From: Favolaschia claudopus
Taxonomy: Eukaryota > Basidiomycota > Agaricomycetes > Agaricales > Mycenaceae
Length of the DNA stretch: 64,000 nucleotides
Direction: 5' to 3'
Assembly: GCA_037176885.1 (NCBI GenBank)
Contig: JAWWNJ010000018.1
Location: forward strand, 558,001-622,000
Positions 21,654 to 32,932 of the stretch are shown piece by piece. The position numbers and the translations under genes are program-made. Positions within the stretch are counted from its first letter, which is position 1. Every line of letters starts with the position of its first letter. The notes under the pieces were generated by a model. The model was not told the DNA's origin. It worked only from the letters and a program-made list of their open reading frames with translations, and did not search any database.

Positions 21654-22286
21654 TTAGTCATTACATCTCCTCGTCAAAACCTTTCGCTTTGTTGGGGATG
21701 GTGAAGCGATGTTCTCCTTGCCTGAGATGTAAAGCTGGGGGGATTTGGTGCCATAGATTGCAGACCGCACAGATTCTTCAAGCTCCCGACTATTCGCATC
21801 CCGTTCCGGAGTGCTGAGACGTAAGGAGCTTTGATGGATGAGGGGCGAGTCGATGCGACTGAGTGGGCTGTCGTTCCCAACACATGCGTCGTGATGGACG
21901 CGGAATCGCTTGGGCGGAGGAGTAGTCGGTGGACTGGCGGTTGCACGCCGAGTCACAGATAGTCTGGGCGCGGCTGCCGACGGGATGTAATGAATGAATT
22001 GAATTAATGGAAAGTACTATTACGCACCGGGCATACCGCGGATCTCGTCCCGCATGAGCTTCAACTCGCATTCCAGTTGCTTCACCGTGTCCTCCAGCAC
22101 CAAAATCCGGCCGGATACGTCTTCATTTGTCGACGAGGAGACATTGGGAATCCAGGCATCGCGTTGACGGCGAGCCTTCCGAGATGATTTGGCGCGCTGC
22201 GTGGCGGCGATGCGCTCGGGTTCTGAGTCCGAGACGTGTGAGATGTCTGAGGACGAGCGACGAAGGGTAGCAGAGGTAGGAGACAT
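21654..22286 (-). CDS. coiled-coil transposon accessory protein, two exons
   Basis: Exon 1 runs 22286-22028 and exon 2 21974-21654; the donor (GTGCGT) and acceptor (GGCAG) join the frame cleanly. The product of about 190 residues has a Ser/Arg-rich N-terminus, a basic patch (AKSSRKARRQRD), a heptad-like helix LEDTVKQLECELKLMRDEI at the exon junction, and a proline-rich basic second half (TTPPPKRFRVHH) ending in KRKVLTRRC. A DNA- or protein-binding partner of the neighbouring transposase is possible; this is inference from position only. Convergent with the plus-strand gene, 60 bp apart. Confidence 0.5.
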
Positions 22287-22830
22287 GAAGGTGGTGTATA
22301 GGGAGTCGGTGAGTGTCCATGGCAGCCGTCAGACCGTGTCATTTGTTTGGTCGTGCTTGGCTGTGGAGCTGACCTCATATGTTGGAGTTCACTTCCTCAA
22401 CCAATAATGCGCGCGTGGCCGAACGGTAAGGGCTGCGTTTTGTCTTGTACTCCACGCCGGTTCAACTCTGACTGCTCACGATTGTTACACAGACTCAATA
22501 CAATTTATTAGACTCTACTTCAACTCAAGTTCAAAGTTCAATCATCATTACAACTTATCACTTCAAAGTCAAGTACTACAAACCTGCTTGCAACCAAGCG
22601 ACTTCGGACTGAATGAATAGAATTTTCTTGTTTTTCATTAGTTCTGGAGTAGTTGGAGATCGTGCCCGAAAAGACATCATCGGGCTGTCAGGCTGTCGGG
22701 TACGATATGCCCCGATCGTTTCCGAGCCCCTTCGATGAGGCGGCTGTCAGGCTGACGACCTGAAGCTCCCCGATAACAAACGACCGCGGACGACCGTCGC
22801 CGGTAACAGGAAAAAGAAATTTGCGACATA
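22287..22830. other. subterminal region of the CMC element
   Basis: No gene. A tRNA-like patch lies at about 22411-22475, with a box A-like TGGCCGAACGG and a box B-like GGTTCAACTC 44 bp apart, but the stems pair poorly. CCCGA/TCGGG words are dense from 22670 to 22790. Confidence 0.4.
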
Positions 22831-23301
22831 CAGTCGGATATCTCATAATGCATGAGGTCAAAATGCATAAACCTCATTATGCATCGACTTTTGGTGTCCA
22901 CCGACTTGGTAGGCTGGGATTTTATGCATTATCCTCATATTGCCCATTGCATAGGGTGAAGAGTGCATTTATGCATTTTGAAATTGCAAAAATCGTACAA
23001 TTTGGTGAATTTTACCGCTCTCAGGACCAATTTAGACATGTTCCGCACCCTGAATACACAGCTGTGTCATTTTTACCCCAAAATTTAGCCAAGTTCCTTG
23101 ATCTGCTGGTTATTACAGCTAATTTTGACAGGCTCCCGGCAACTTCCAAGTGATTCGGTGTTCGCCGGACTACCATATATAGTATTTTCGTGACAATGTC
23201 ACGCATGTCACCTAGTGTGACATTATGCAGAAATGCGTATTGCTCATAATTCATAGGGTTTGGGGGTCCACGGGCCTTATGCATTATGAGCTATCCGACT
23301 G
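22831..23301. mobile_element. 471-bp TA-flanked MITE at the CMC element end
   Basis: Ends read CAGTCGGATATCTCATAATG and CAGTCGGATAGCTCATAATG inward, flanked by TA (22829-22830, 23302-23303). TGCATAA/TTATGCAT words recur throughout. No coding capacity. Confidence 0.8.
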
Positions 23302-24082
23302 TATATGTAGGTGTTGGTAGGGTACTATGCATATATTTATTAAGTAGGTGAGGCACTAACCGCCCGAATGGGTGGTGAAGCAGAAACAGCCCGGCTGAAC
23401 AACAGCTCGGTGTAACGCTGCGCGACTTGGCGAACCCAAAGCCGACTTTGGAGCGGATTGCTTGGGAGCGCGATGCTCGGAACCAAGAGAAGCTTCTGAA
23501 GAAGAAATAGAAGGGGAAGACTCACTATCTTCTGCATGTTCCTCGACGGTAACACGATTGTTCCGAGTAGTAGCCCGAGTAACATAAAGAGAACGTCCGC
23601 TTCCACGAGTAAATTGAGCCATTGCGTCGACATGAGAGAGTACAAGAAAAGAAGCAAGAGTTGAGACAGGAGATGAGACAAGAGAAAAGCTTTGGTGAGA
23701 GAGTCGTCGTCGAAGTCGGTAGCGGCGGTTACAGGTAACCAGAGCAAGCGGCGACGAAGAGCAAAGATACTAGTTAAGAGTCAAAAATATGTGACGAAAG
23801 ATTACCGTTAAGTAATGGTTTCGGCACACGAAAGATTTGTTGAGAGCTGGTGGCGAACAAAGTGACTGTGTTAAGTTCTAGATTCACCAAAGTCTTAATA
23901 CAAAGTACATCACAGTATTTAAAGTAAACTAAGAAACGAGACAAAGCGGAATGAAGTCATACATGAGCGCAAGGTAATGGACGGAACGGGAGGTGGATAG
24001 TAGTAGTAGTTACTAATAGTACGTCTAAGTCAAACACGGTCACGAGATAACAGAGAAAAATACTAGTGTTACAAGCTTTGGT
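23302..24082 (-). other. possible 5' part of an LTR retroelement (minus)
   Basis: On the minus strand, sequence from 24082 begins TGTAACACTAG and leads through about 450 bp to an ATG at 23622, followed by an 88-codon frame rich in Ser and Arg (MAQFTRGSGRSLYVTRATT). This would fit an LTR, a leader and a gag start, but no second LTR, primer-binding site or conserved domain was found. The 5' end of this block interrupts the dispersed repeat at 24083-24745. Confidence 0.25.
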
Positions 24083-24745
24083 GACCGGCAAGTGGCTGTG
24101 ATCAAATGTCTGTTCGCCATCGGTCCCGTCTGCAGCCTCAGGCGTCAACATTTTGGAGTAACTTTGAGCGTATAATCTCTAGTCATTAGCAATCTCCAGG
24201 GAATGTTCCGGCCAGATTTTTTGTTTTTGCCCTTGTTGCTTTGGAAATGAATATTTCCCTCTGACACAGCCATTTCCCTGCCATTTCCGCGATTCTGTTC
24301 CGGGTCCATTGGGGAAGTTTTTGCGAGCGAAGCGAGCAAATCTACCCTTCACGTGACCGGCTGGGGGCTGAGCTAGGCTGCAAACAAGGACAACGCGTAC
24401 GGATGGTGGCTGACAGGTGTTCAAAGATTAGAAAACCCACTCAAACTCATTCATTTCTGGCCTGAGGCGAAGGAAAATTGACCCACAAACTCTCCCAGTT
24501 GAAGGGCATCTGCTGATACCAAATTCTAAGCAAATGACGCCGGAATGATTGAGTTTGGAATTGCCTGCTTGACCAAGTCATGCTGACACACTTTCGGATC
24601 ACGTATCCGAAGCTTCGCGAGCAGTTCTCGCCTCGGCGGATCCATGTTAAAAAATCGACGCGGAACATTCCCGAGAGATTTAGTTCAGGACTCATTTGCA
24701 ATTTGTTTTAGATTTTTAGCGTCACTGTGGAGGGCGGGGGACTAA
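24083..24745 (-). repeat. dispersed repeat, copy 1
   Basis: On the minus strand this matches 40524-40866: both begin CCCGCCCTC(T/C)ACAGTGACGC, both contain AAACAAATTGCAAATGAG, and both end with GACATTTGATCACAGCCAC. The upstream frames of both copies end in the same residues, PPPSTVTLKI. Similarity is patchy, roughly 70-80 percent by eye. The 40.5-kb copy leads into a Helitron-like end. Confidence 0.6.
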
Positions 24746-25176
24746 GCACCCCGCAGCGTTGGTATTGACCCAACAGTGTCGCGAGCACGTGATCAATACG
24801 TGTTCGCATCGTAATAATCTCTCCTCTTTCTCCCTCTTTTTTTCTCTTTTTCTGCAACTTGAAAACTTGATTAATTCTCCGTAACCACAGACATGGTACA
24901 TAAGCCGATTTCAGGTGCTGGATGTATGTAAACAGATTACTGACCATCACCAAGACCAAAAATAATTGATGTTTGGCTGACGAGCCGCCGGTTCGTGTGG
25001 CGGCTCACCGCAAAGCCTCTATTGAGGGATATCACCGAGCTGGTTTATATAGAGCATCTGTCTACGAGAGACTACCCCGCGCATATGGATAATTCAAGCA
25101 TCGGATTCAGCTCTCCGGCGCCGCTCAAGCGCCGCTACTTATATATGAGACAAAGACAAACCATCGCTCTCAGAGC
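24746..25176. other. no gene; solo MITE end
   Basis: CCGCAAAGCCTCTATTG at 25008-25024 equals the right end of the MITE at 17831-18024, an isolated fragment. Nothing else recognised. Confidence 0.4.
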
Positions 25177-26087
25177 ATGGACATGGACGCCGCACTTTCC
25201 ATTATGATTGGCATTGCATTTCGAGCCATTATCGACGTCTGTACATGTCCCAATGGAGCATTGTCCGCAAATGTGGTTGGTCTCTGGGAAAGCATAGTCC
25301 TCCTCCATTTCACTTCGAAGAACACCAGGGCTTCGGGCCCATGGCCATATCTGGCTTGTGGGGTACGCGTTTTTGGAGACTTGCTAATGACGCAAAGTAT
25401 ATTCAAATTAGCGGTCGTCTTCCTGTGGATCACAATAACGCTATTAATTTTTGAGGCTGTGCCCGTCGATTGCCAGATGTGAGCCCCAGATCGTTTTCCT
25501 TATTTATTTCTGTAACGTTATACTATAATTTCCCTAGTAATATAAGAGTCAAAAATCCCCTCCGTCTGGATGTCCGATTTGGCACCTCAAATTCATCGGA
25601 AGTACTCGGAGAGCCTTTGTGGTCGCTTTCGCCGTCATATGTTCTGCCCAGTAAATCCCCCTCGACGCCCCCGGGCCTCGAACGTACTATTCCTGCTTAC
25701 CCGACGGACTTCACTCACGTGAAGTAGTCAGGAAGCGGGTAGAGGCTCTTAAGTCGGATATTGAATTGCTGGAAGCTCAGTGGAAGCCCGGCGGGGGTGT
25801 TGAATCCTTCCTGCAGCGATTCTCAATTCAACGCAGACGACAGCAGCTTGTACCACTCATTCTCCAAAGTGTGTGTCTTTCCACCACTTAGTCGACATGC
25901 GGTGATTAAAATGATAGTGAACAACATTGATGCTGAACTTGAAGAGTTCGAGATTGCTGGTTTGACAGCTCAGGAAGCAATCGCTGAGACTGCGGCACGC
26001 ATGGAAGTCCTGAGGACACAGATGCATGTAGATAGCGCCACAAACGGAGAGGGAAACCGCAATATCTTACCTTGCAGAGGGCATTGA
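25177..26087 (+). pseudogene. degenerate multi-helix membrane protein gene
   Basis: The first exon (from ATG 25177, two in-frame ATGs close together) encodes ALSIMIGIAFRAIIDVCT, WPYLACGVRVFGDLLM and LAVVFLWITITLLIFEAV, three hydrophobic stretches that look like membrane helices. I recall similar proteins in agaricomycete genomes without a known function. A probable intron starts at GTGAGC (about 25479). Downstream, in a shifted frame, REVVRKRVEALKSDIELLEA is a likely coiled coil (about 25720-25790), and the frame to 26087 continues NIDAELEEFEIAGLTAQEA. A frameshift is needed near 25700, so the copy looks damaged unless an extra intron is present. Confidence 0.45.
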
Positions 26088-27158
26088 GGGACGGATAGTG
26101 AAGCAGAGCCTCTTAGCGGCGTTGACGGAGAACGGGTGCGTGCTATGCACTGAACATACTCGTATATTGACCATCGTAGAATACGGTGGTCGGAGGACTC
26201 TGTTCGCTCCCACATCATCCGCGTTTTTCTATTGTGACGCATTTCACTCCAGGTGTAGATAAGCCGCTCTGGCTGATTGAGGGGTTCTGTGCGTTAAACA
26301 AACTGTAACTTACAAGGTTAGGGAAAAAAAAATCACAATTTCTGAGATGGTGTTATCTGCGGCCGCTGTATCGCAGTGGATTACAAAGGCCACCCCGCGC
26401 GCGGCCGTGAGGTTGCCCGGGTCGGGGGATACCTCAATCCGCAGATTCTCTAGTATAGAGTGAACAACTAGAGTATCTTCAGAAAAACGTCGAGCATACA
26501 CGAGTACTGGGGAGGCTGAAACGAGCTTAAGCTTGCATATACGTCCTATACACACCCATCACACACCCGTGTTAACCCTGCTTTTAGTCGAGGGCCACAG
26601 AGGCACACTGGACCGAACGGAAAGTTGTCAATAGGCAAGTACCTTGAAATAAGTTGGAGTCAAAACTTCACCGATGTCCTTCTCGGAGAATCGTTCAGAT
26701 CAGAAGCATGGCGTGAACAGGGACAGTGTAACGGCGTCACATTATAAAATTGAATCGTCAGAACGCGTTCCCGCAGCAAAGCAATCAGACGTACTGGTCA
26801 AGCTTACAAGTCCTGCAAACAATGAGACAGTAAAGTTCGCGTCGAAGTAAAATAAAACACCCACAGCACAACACGGGGAGACGTCAGCATATAAATTAGC
26901 ACAAAACACAACCAGCGTAGACTCGTTACCAGTCTGCTACGCGAGGCCGACAATTGTGGCAAGCACGTCGGGCGTAGCAGACTGGTACTTCTCGGGACAA
27001 GCCAAAGGGCTGTCGCGGAGTTTGAAAATCTTGAGTGGTGCCGGTCATTCGCCGATTGATGCAACTATGTGACAGTATGTGACCCAGCCATTTCTCGACT
27101 GTCATTTCCTCTACCTCTTGTGTTGAAAATACTGAAGTAAATACCTGAATATACAGTC
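26088..27158. other. no clear gene; one hairpin
   Basis: A minus-strand frame at 26310-26555 has a protein-like composition but no family I know. A perfect 16-bp inverted repeat TACCAGTCTGCTACGC lies at 26927-26942 and 26972-26987 with a 29-nt loop. No element ends were found around it. Confidence 0.35.
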
Positions 27159-27166
27159 ACCAAGCC

Positions 27167-28068
27167 TAGTGCTGCCGCAAGGTGGAGGCCCTCAGAGGCG
27201 AGGTGACCTCACCTTGACTCCATTACTTTGTATGGTAATCGAGGTGATGGCGCCTCGATACTATTCTCGGAGACATCATTTTGTTGTTACGCAAACGCGC
27301 GTGACAGTCTGTGACACTCGCGTCACGGTTTACTTTCTACTCCTGATTTGACCCTCTCTCGCATTCAATGTGCTGGGATTCCGATGAATATTGTGTAACC
27401 ACTCTTAAGGAAGACAAACCTACGCGTTATGTATTGAGCTCAATGGATGCATATTTGTTGATTTTGACTTGCATGTAGAATTCAAGTTCAGAGGACTTTT
27501 CAAATGTTCTGGGCTCGAAATTAGTCTCAAAAAAGTGTGTTCTGTACTGTTGAATTAAAAAATGCGCTTTTACCGCTCATTCCATACAGCTGGTCCGTAA
27601 ACTCATCTGTGGGTAAGTTGATCACTGTAAAGCCCATTTGCTCACAATCCTACCGAAACGGGGAAGGGTTGTTCAGCATTTGTGTCTACATATAACTTCA
27701 GCAATTATAGTAGCTTTATGTAGCATTTTAAGCCATGATAGCCGTGTATCATTCAATCTATACTGCTCTTTTCCTATAAAACACTTTAATCATATGTAGC
27801 TCAATCATGAGTCCCAAACAACTTTTCGCTTCGCAAAAGCAATACATTCTATATTGTGTAACATATTAGACCCCTTTCCCCCACTCTACAGGGCCTCAAT
27901 GAACAAAACCATGTAGAAAGAGTGAAGTTCGAGTCCGTGCGACAGAGAATTTCCAAATATGGATGACCTCGGCCGTCACCTTGAGGCAAGGTGATGTCAC
28001 CTCAAGGCGCACCAAGGTTGATGGCCCATCACCTTGAGGTGCCTCGACCTCACCTTGCGGCAGCACTA
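27167..28068. mobile_element. 902-bp non-autonomous hAT element
   Basis: Ends TAGTGCTGCCGCAAGGTG face inward and are flanked by an exact 8-bp duplication ACCAAGCC (27159-27166, 28069-28076). Subterminal AGGTGA/TCACCT words are dense at both ends. The centre is AT-rich and has no transposase. Confidence 0.9.
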
Positions 28069-28076
28069 ACCAAGCC

Positions 28077-29670
28077 AGACTCCACATAGTCAATAAATCT
28101 ATTATATAGAGAGGCCCCGGGAAGCTCCACCAAAGGGTTGTCCCCAAAATTTCCGGATTTTGGCCTCAAAAACCCAATTTTTTAGGACCCGACGGCGAGA
28201 TGCCTCGAGGGTCTAGCGAGGGAGAATCCAAAGTTAATTAAAGACGCTACTAGGAATACATTACAGCGCACCTAGTGAGGGAGAATCCAAAGAGAAGAAA
28301 GGCTAAGGATTCCCACGCTAGGTGTGGCAAACAATCAGGAAAATTTGGTTTTGAGCCATAGACCGTCATAGAAAGGGGCCCACTATGGGGTGCTCTGTAT
28401 CGCTCTGACGCGCTATGGCGCACTTTGAGCTAGGCCCCTCCACTATGAGTGTCTATGAAGCGCTATGATATTCTCTGAGGTTCAGCGCGGTCAATGGTCA
28501 CTTTAGCAAGTTGCCAAGGAGGACACAGGAGCACTTGAGCACAGATAACATAGCGGGGAGCAGTGGAAGCCAAGCCTAGTGAGGGTGCAAACTCGCAAGT
28601 CCGAGGTCGAGAAATCTCTGAAAAAAAGACCAAGTCCGAATGGTCACGTGTGCGTGTGCGTGAGATCTTGATCAAACCAAACATCGTACGACTTTTTTCT
28701 GCCTTTTCCTTCCATAGCCTTCCATCTCCTCCAGTCTCCCCCCGAATCCCCGCCGCCATTGCATTGAGCTCACCTGCTATCATGATTATTCAAGCTCTTC
28801 AAATATCCCCAAGTCTTCCTTCTTCGTCACATCGGTGACATTGCTGTCCTCGATGGCAGCAGTTAACTGCGTCTACTATACATCCCCGGTGTGTGTTCCC
28901 CCTCTAGTCAGGCTATACTGGCTAATTCGATGAGCGGTCAGCCTCCCTTTACACCCTTATCTCCTCCGCAATTGTCCGCCCTTGGCATCGGCGTCAACTT
29001 TCTCTGGTCGTTCCCCGTACTTGATGCCCGCTCAATCCCACCTCAAGCCCTTCTATCAAGCTTTCGCTCGTGTACCGCCGTCCCCGTCTGTACTGCCCAC
29101 GCCTCTTCCATCGTCCAAAGCAACAGTCTACGCCTCTCCAGCGCTCGCATTATTCCCTCCACTGTGCAGTACCGCCCACGCAGTCGTGCGGCGGATGCTA
29201 TACGGGCGGCAACGTGTCGACGCGGACACCTAGCTCTACCTCAGTCACTGCAAGAACTATCGGCCGGTCTTTTATGAATGCTATGACCTTACTACAAGTG
29301 CTTCTTCAAAGCATCAAGTATTTCTTCACTTCAATCCCGCCGCTCATCGCTGATTGGCGCGCTCCCTGCGGATTACCACCTGGCCTTGCTCGTTTGAATT
29401 AACACTTCATCAACGTTACCTTCACCTGGCGCCGCTTTACCCCCCCTCTGCCTCGTTTTCTCTTCGCGACCGCTAACCCAGGCGTATCAAATTGCTCTCT
29501 TATGCCCTCCCCCTCCCCTCAAAATTTTCTCGATATGTCTTTCGCAAGCAACGCTCTCCGAATTTGCAAACGGAGACCTTAAAATCAAGCAACCGCGTAG
29601 CGCCTCGCTTCACCGCCAATCATTCCCAGCCCCTTCGCCTCATTCCCCGCTCTTTCTATCTGCCGCAATC
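28077..29670. other. short repeats and CT-rich sequence, no gene confirmed
   Basis: CTAG(C/T)GAGGGAGAATCC occurs at 28213 and 28272, with an inverted relative at 28306-28320. From 28680 to 29680 the plus strand is pyrimidine-rich with several long open frames (28891-29277, 29070-29402), none with a domain. This could be promoter and first exon sequence of a lost gene. Confidence 0.35.
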
Positions 29671-29672
29671 TA

Positions 29673-30134
29673 TGGTGCGCTCGGCCTAAACACCACCAAA
29701 TAGGTCCCATCATTGATGGGATCATTGATGTCTCAAATCGACCGAAGGAAAAAATTTAAATTTAAATTGTATTTTTTGCTGCACAATTGGGGCCAGGCAG
29801 AGTTAAAACATACCAGGAAACCTCAATTGGTGTAGCAGCGAGGTCACAGAGGTCTCTGAGAGCATATAAAATGAGGGAGTAGATCAGTGGTGACCTAAAT
29901 TAGGCATGTTCCGTAAGCTCACATGACTGATTGATTGATTGCATCACTGATGTCTCAAATCGGCCCCGCGGAAAAAGTATTTATTGTGAGTTTTGAGCGG
30001 ATGAAGAATCCCTCTTGAGGGATTGTACTACTATCTAATCGGAGTGTTTTGGCCAGAGGATCAGTCGTGGGAAGGTTTTGATCAGGTGAAATAAATTTCG
30101 TTCTTGTTTGGTGGTGTTTAGGCCGAGCGCACCA
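29673..30134. mobile_element. 462-bp TA-flanked MITE
   Basis: Ends TGGTGCGCTCGGCCTAAAC face inward and match for about 28 bp, flanked by TA at 29671-29672 and 30135-30136. GATGTCTCAAATCG occurs twice inside (29728, 29949). No coding capacity. Confidence 0.85.
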
Positions 30135-30136
30135 TA

Positions 30137-32932
30137 CACTCCCTTTGCTCTGGTGATGAACGGCCGGTTATATACGTGTATTACTTACATATTCTCATCG
30201 CAATATATGATTTTTTTTTTGTATTTTACTGTGTGTGCTTCGACCTACTTTGACGACTTCGAGCACTATAAGCGCTATGACTTTGGCTACTTTGACCTAC
30301 TATGGGTGTCTATGTGGCCGACAACACCCCACCCACCTTTTTATGTGGCTCAGTCCTCTGCTATGACGACTTTGACGTCTATGGGGTGCTTTTGGGGTCT
30401 ATGGGGGTCTTTGGCGCAATTTCAGTTTTTCCTGTACTAACTAATTCCCACAAGGCCGGGTCAACCGGCAATAGTCCCTGGCCCGATCACATGCTAAGTC
30501 CCACCTTGATGACGTAGTTGGACTGGGATCTTGTGTACCCAAAAGTAGAACTCTGTCATAGTTTGATGGAGCTCCACAGGAATAATGTAATGGGACTTGG
30601 GCAGAAGTAGGCTAGATACCTATGCTGTGGGTGTCGAGAGGAAAAAATATTAATTCCCAAAAAAGGAAAGAAGGAGGGAGAGGAGAGGAGAGAAAAGAGA
30701 GAATCTCATTGTTTCTTGTGGCTCAAACTCGGTGCATTTGGTGGTTGTTCTCAATGTATGAAGATGTCCAATTTTGCTATTTTTTTTCCGGCGCCTGCGG
30801 CGCGCAATGCGTTATGTGGCCTGTCGGCCACGTAAAGGACAGATATTCGTGTGAAACTGCCGTTTTGAGCTCTATCCACCGGGTAAGAGCTGTTCACCGG
30901 GTCCGGTCGCGTGGTTGATCTGGATACCTCTGCCCCCAATTGGTTTTTTCCGCGGCCGGCACGTCATTTCCGATGGCAAGCAAACACAAAGCGCTATGTC
31001 ACGACTGTGACCAAACCGCAAACTTGGCTTGTTCAACTATCAAAACGGGTGCCTCGCGCCTGCTTTCAAGCAATTGCCTTCGGGCTTAAGCTCACCAGAT
31101 TGTCTCTCGTGAAAATCCGACCATTTACGAGGTAAAAACAGCTCAAAAGCTTTGGGAATCGAGTGCAGCATTTAATTTTCAACTTCAAGTTGACTTCTTG
31201 TTGAGTTCTTCTGGAAATGCAATTAATAAATGACCTGTGCTATTCTTTTCTGTTGGAGATTCTCATAACCGCAACACTTCTCAGTCACTGTAATTGCTGT
31301 TGTTTGATATCCTGTCTCCCGGCCGAATCTCAACATCAATACAATTTATTTTATTTGACTGCTCGGCAGCTGCACTTGCAACTCATTTGTTGTAGTAAAT
31401 ACCCCTCGCTATTAAAGTCTTACCTTTGACTGCCATCTTATTGAATGTCTATCTGGCGAAGCAAGCTTGATTCTGACCTTGAAGCGGCAAAATCAGCATC
31501 TCGGTCTTCTCGGGGAGCACCAAACGTCCCAAAACCCGTTCCGAATTTGAACCACATTTAAATCAAGGCACTCACTGGATACTACTGGTTATTTTCCGGT
31601 GCGCTTCCTTACCACTAAACTCAGTGGAACATTTGTTGGACTGAACATTGGTCTGGATGCTAAATTGGTCATGAACTAACATTCAGATTGTTGATAGCAA
31701 GCAAAGCAGAGCATTCAAGTTATGCACATATGCAAAAGACAGGTTCTGCAATTGTTCTGCTCACTACAAGTTGATACATACAGGATTCTGAAGTTGAATG
31801 CAGTTTAGCACTTTCCCGGCTTCACATTGACCCCGCCGGGGAACACTGATTTTTTTTTTCAAATACATCCTCAAGTACCTCTACTCTTTTTATCCTCAGC
31901 CTATCTGCAAATTCCGGCTGCTGAACTGTGAAGCTTTGAACACGAAAGTCCAGCAGCAATGATACCCATCGCGGAACAACCCGATTAGGCGATCTTGTAG
32001 TCCATTTTTAAGATCAACGGCGTGCAAGGAGTAGAATTTGGATTATGTAATCACGTTTCCGTCCGTTTACACAGTATCTAGAGCTCGAATTTGTCCTGGA
32101 GCGTTTAAATAGGGAGTTAGGAGCCTATTCGGCGCTTGAAACTAGCCAGAATTATAACAAGGTGCTGCGGAAAGTGGTTGAAAAAATGCGTTACAAATCT
32201 GTCACAGATGTCACAAGGCAGAGCAAGGGCTCGGTGCGTAGACCCAGAAGATGCATTTTACTGCAAATTTTTTTCTCGGAAGGTATATATGCCTCCATAG
32301 ATTGTCTCTAGTCAAAATAATAGTGTATATGGGCCTGAGGGAGGGCGCTATGAGAAAAGTGAACTATTTTGCCGTAAGAAACACAGCCACAAAGATTATA
32401 TAATAAGATTTTACCGTTGACACGCCCATGAACTTAAAAACAGACTTCAACACATCGAGGTACGAGATCAACAGTGTTGAAGTCTGGCTATGAGAGACTA
32501 GCGATCTTGACTTGTCGGCGAAGAGGCTGCAAACTATTGTAGCCCCTTCACGCACTCTTCTCCCACCCTGCCTGGTGTCGCCTTCGACCACACACCCCCC
32601 TCTCTTCCCATCTCCTCGTCGAGTTCTGCCCCAGCACCCCGGCCACTTCTGTACCACCCTCTCCTCCTCACCTCCTCTCCGCTGTACGGGCACGGCCATT
32701 CTAGACGCACGGCGCAGCGCAGACGTATTCTTACGTCCGGCATTGCATGTGCGTCTTGAATGGGTCGTTTGTCCTGCCTCCGTCTTCTCCGACTTCTACC
32801 ACCCTCCCTCTGCATATTGTCGCTGTCCCGCCGCCGCCGCTACCCTTCAATTCGTCACCCCACGTCAACGCCTTGGTGCTGCCGCTGTCATCACTGTTCA
32901 TATCTGCCGCCGCTATTTCACTGCTTCAAACA
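30137..32932. other. gene-poor interval of decayed sequence
   Basis: About 2.8 kb without a gene I can support. 30250-30430 holds loose repeats of CTATG and CTTTGAC words. 30785-30850 is GC-rich with CGGCGCC and GGCCTGTCGGCC palindromes. 32520-32950 is CT-rich on the plus strand and lies just past the stop codon of the exonuclease gene. Open frames here are short and domain-free. Confidence 0.4.

Larger units (their letters stand above)
18104..22845. mobile_element. 4.7-kb CMC-type DNA transposon with three genes
   Basis: Inverted ends share GGACTGTATATGTCGC at about 18108-18122 and a near-identical inverse at about 22821-22838, extending into AAATTT. Just inside each end are clusters of CCCGA/TCGGG words (18146-18225 and 22670-22790), like subterminal transposase-binding sites. 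Between them lie a transposase gene (-), an accessory gene (+) and a coiled-coil gene (-). The right end is disturbed by the MITE at 22831-23301, so outer limits and the target duplication are uncertain. Confidence 0.6.

Noticed and set aside
22411..22475. A tRNA gene or second SINE head
   Set aside because: Box A- and box B-like words exist, but stems pair poorly and there is no tail or target duplication.
23302..24082. A complete LTR retrotransposon on the minus strand
   Set aside because: A TGTAAC start, leader and short gag-like frame are present, but no second LTR, primer site or domain was found.
28211..28320. A CRISPR-like array
   Set aside because: Only two direct copies and one inverted relative with irregular spacing; eukaryotic context makes this irrelevant.
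29701..29735. A rho-independent style terminator (CCCATCATTGATGGG)
   Set aside because: It is a short palindrome inside a MITE in a eukaryotic genome.
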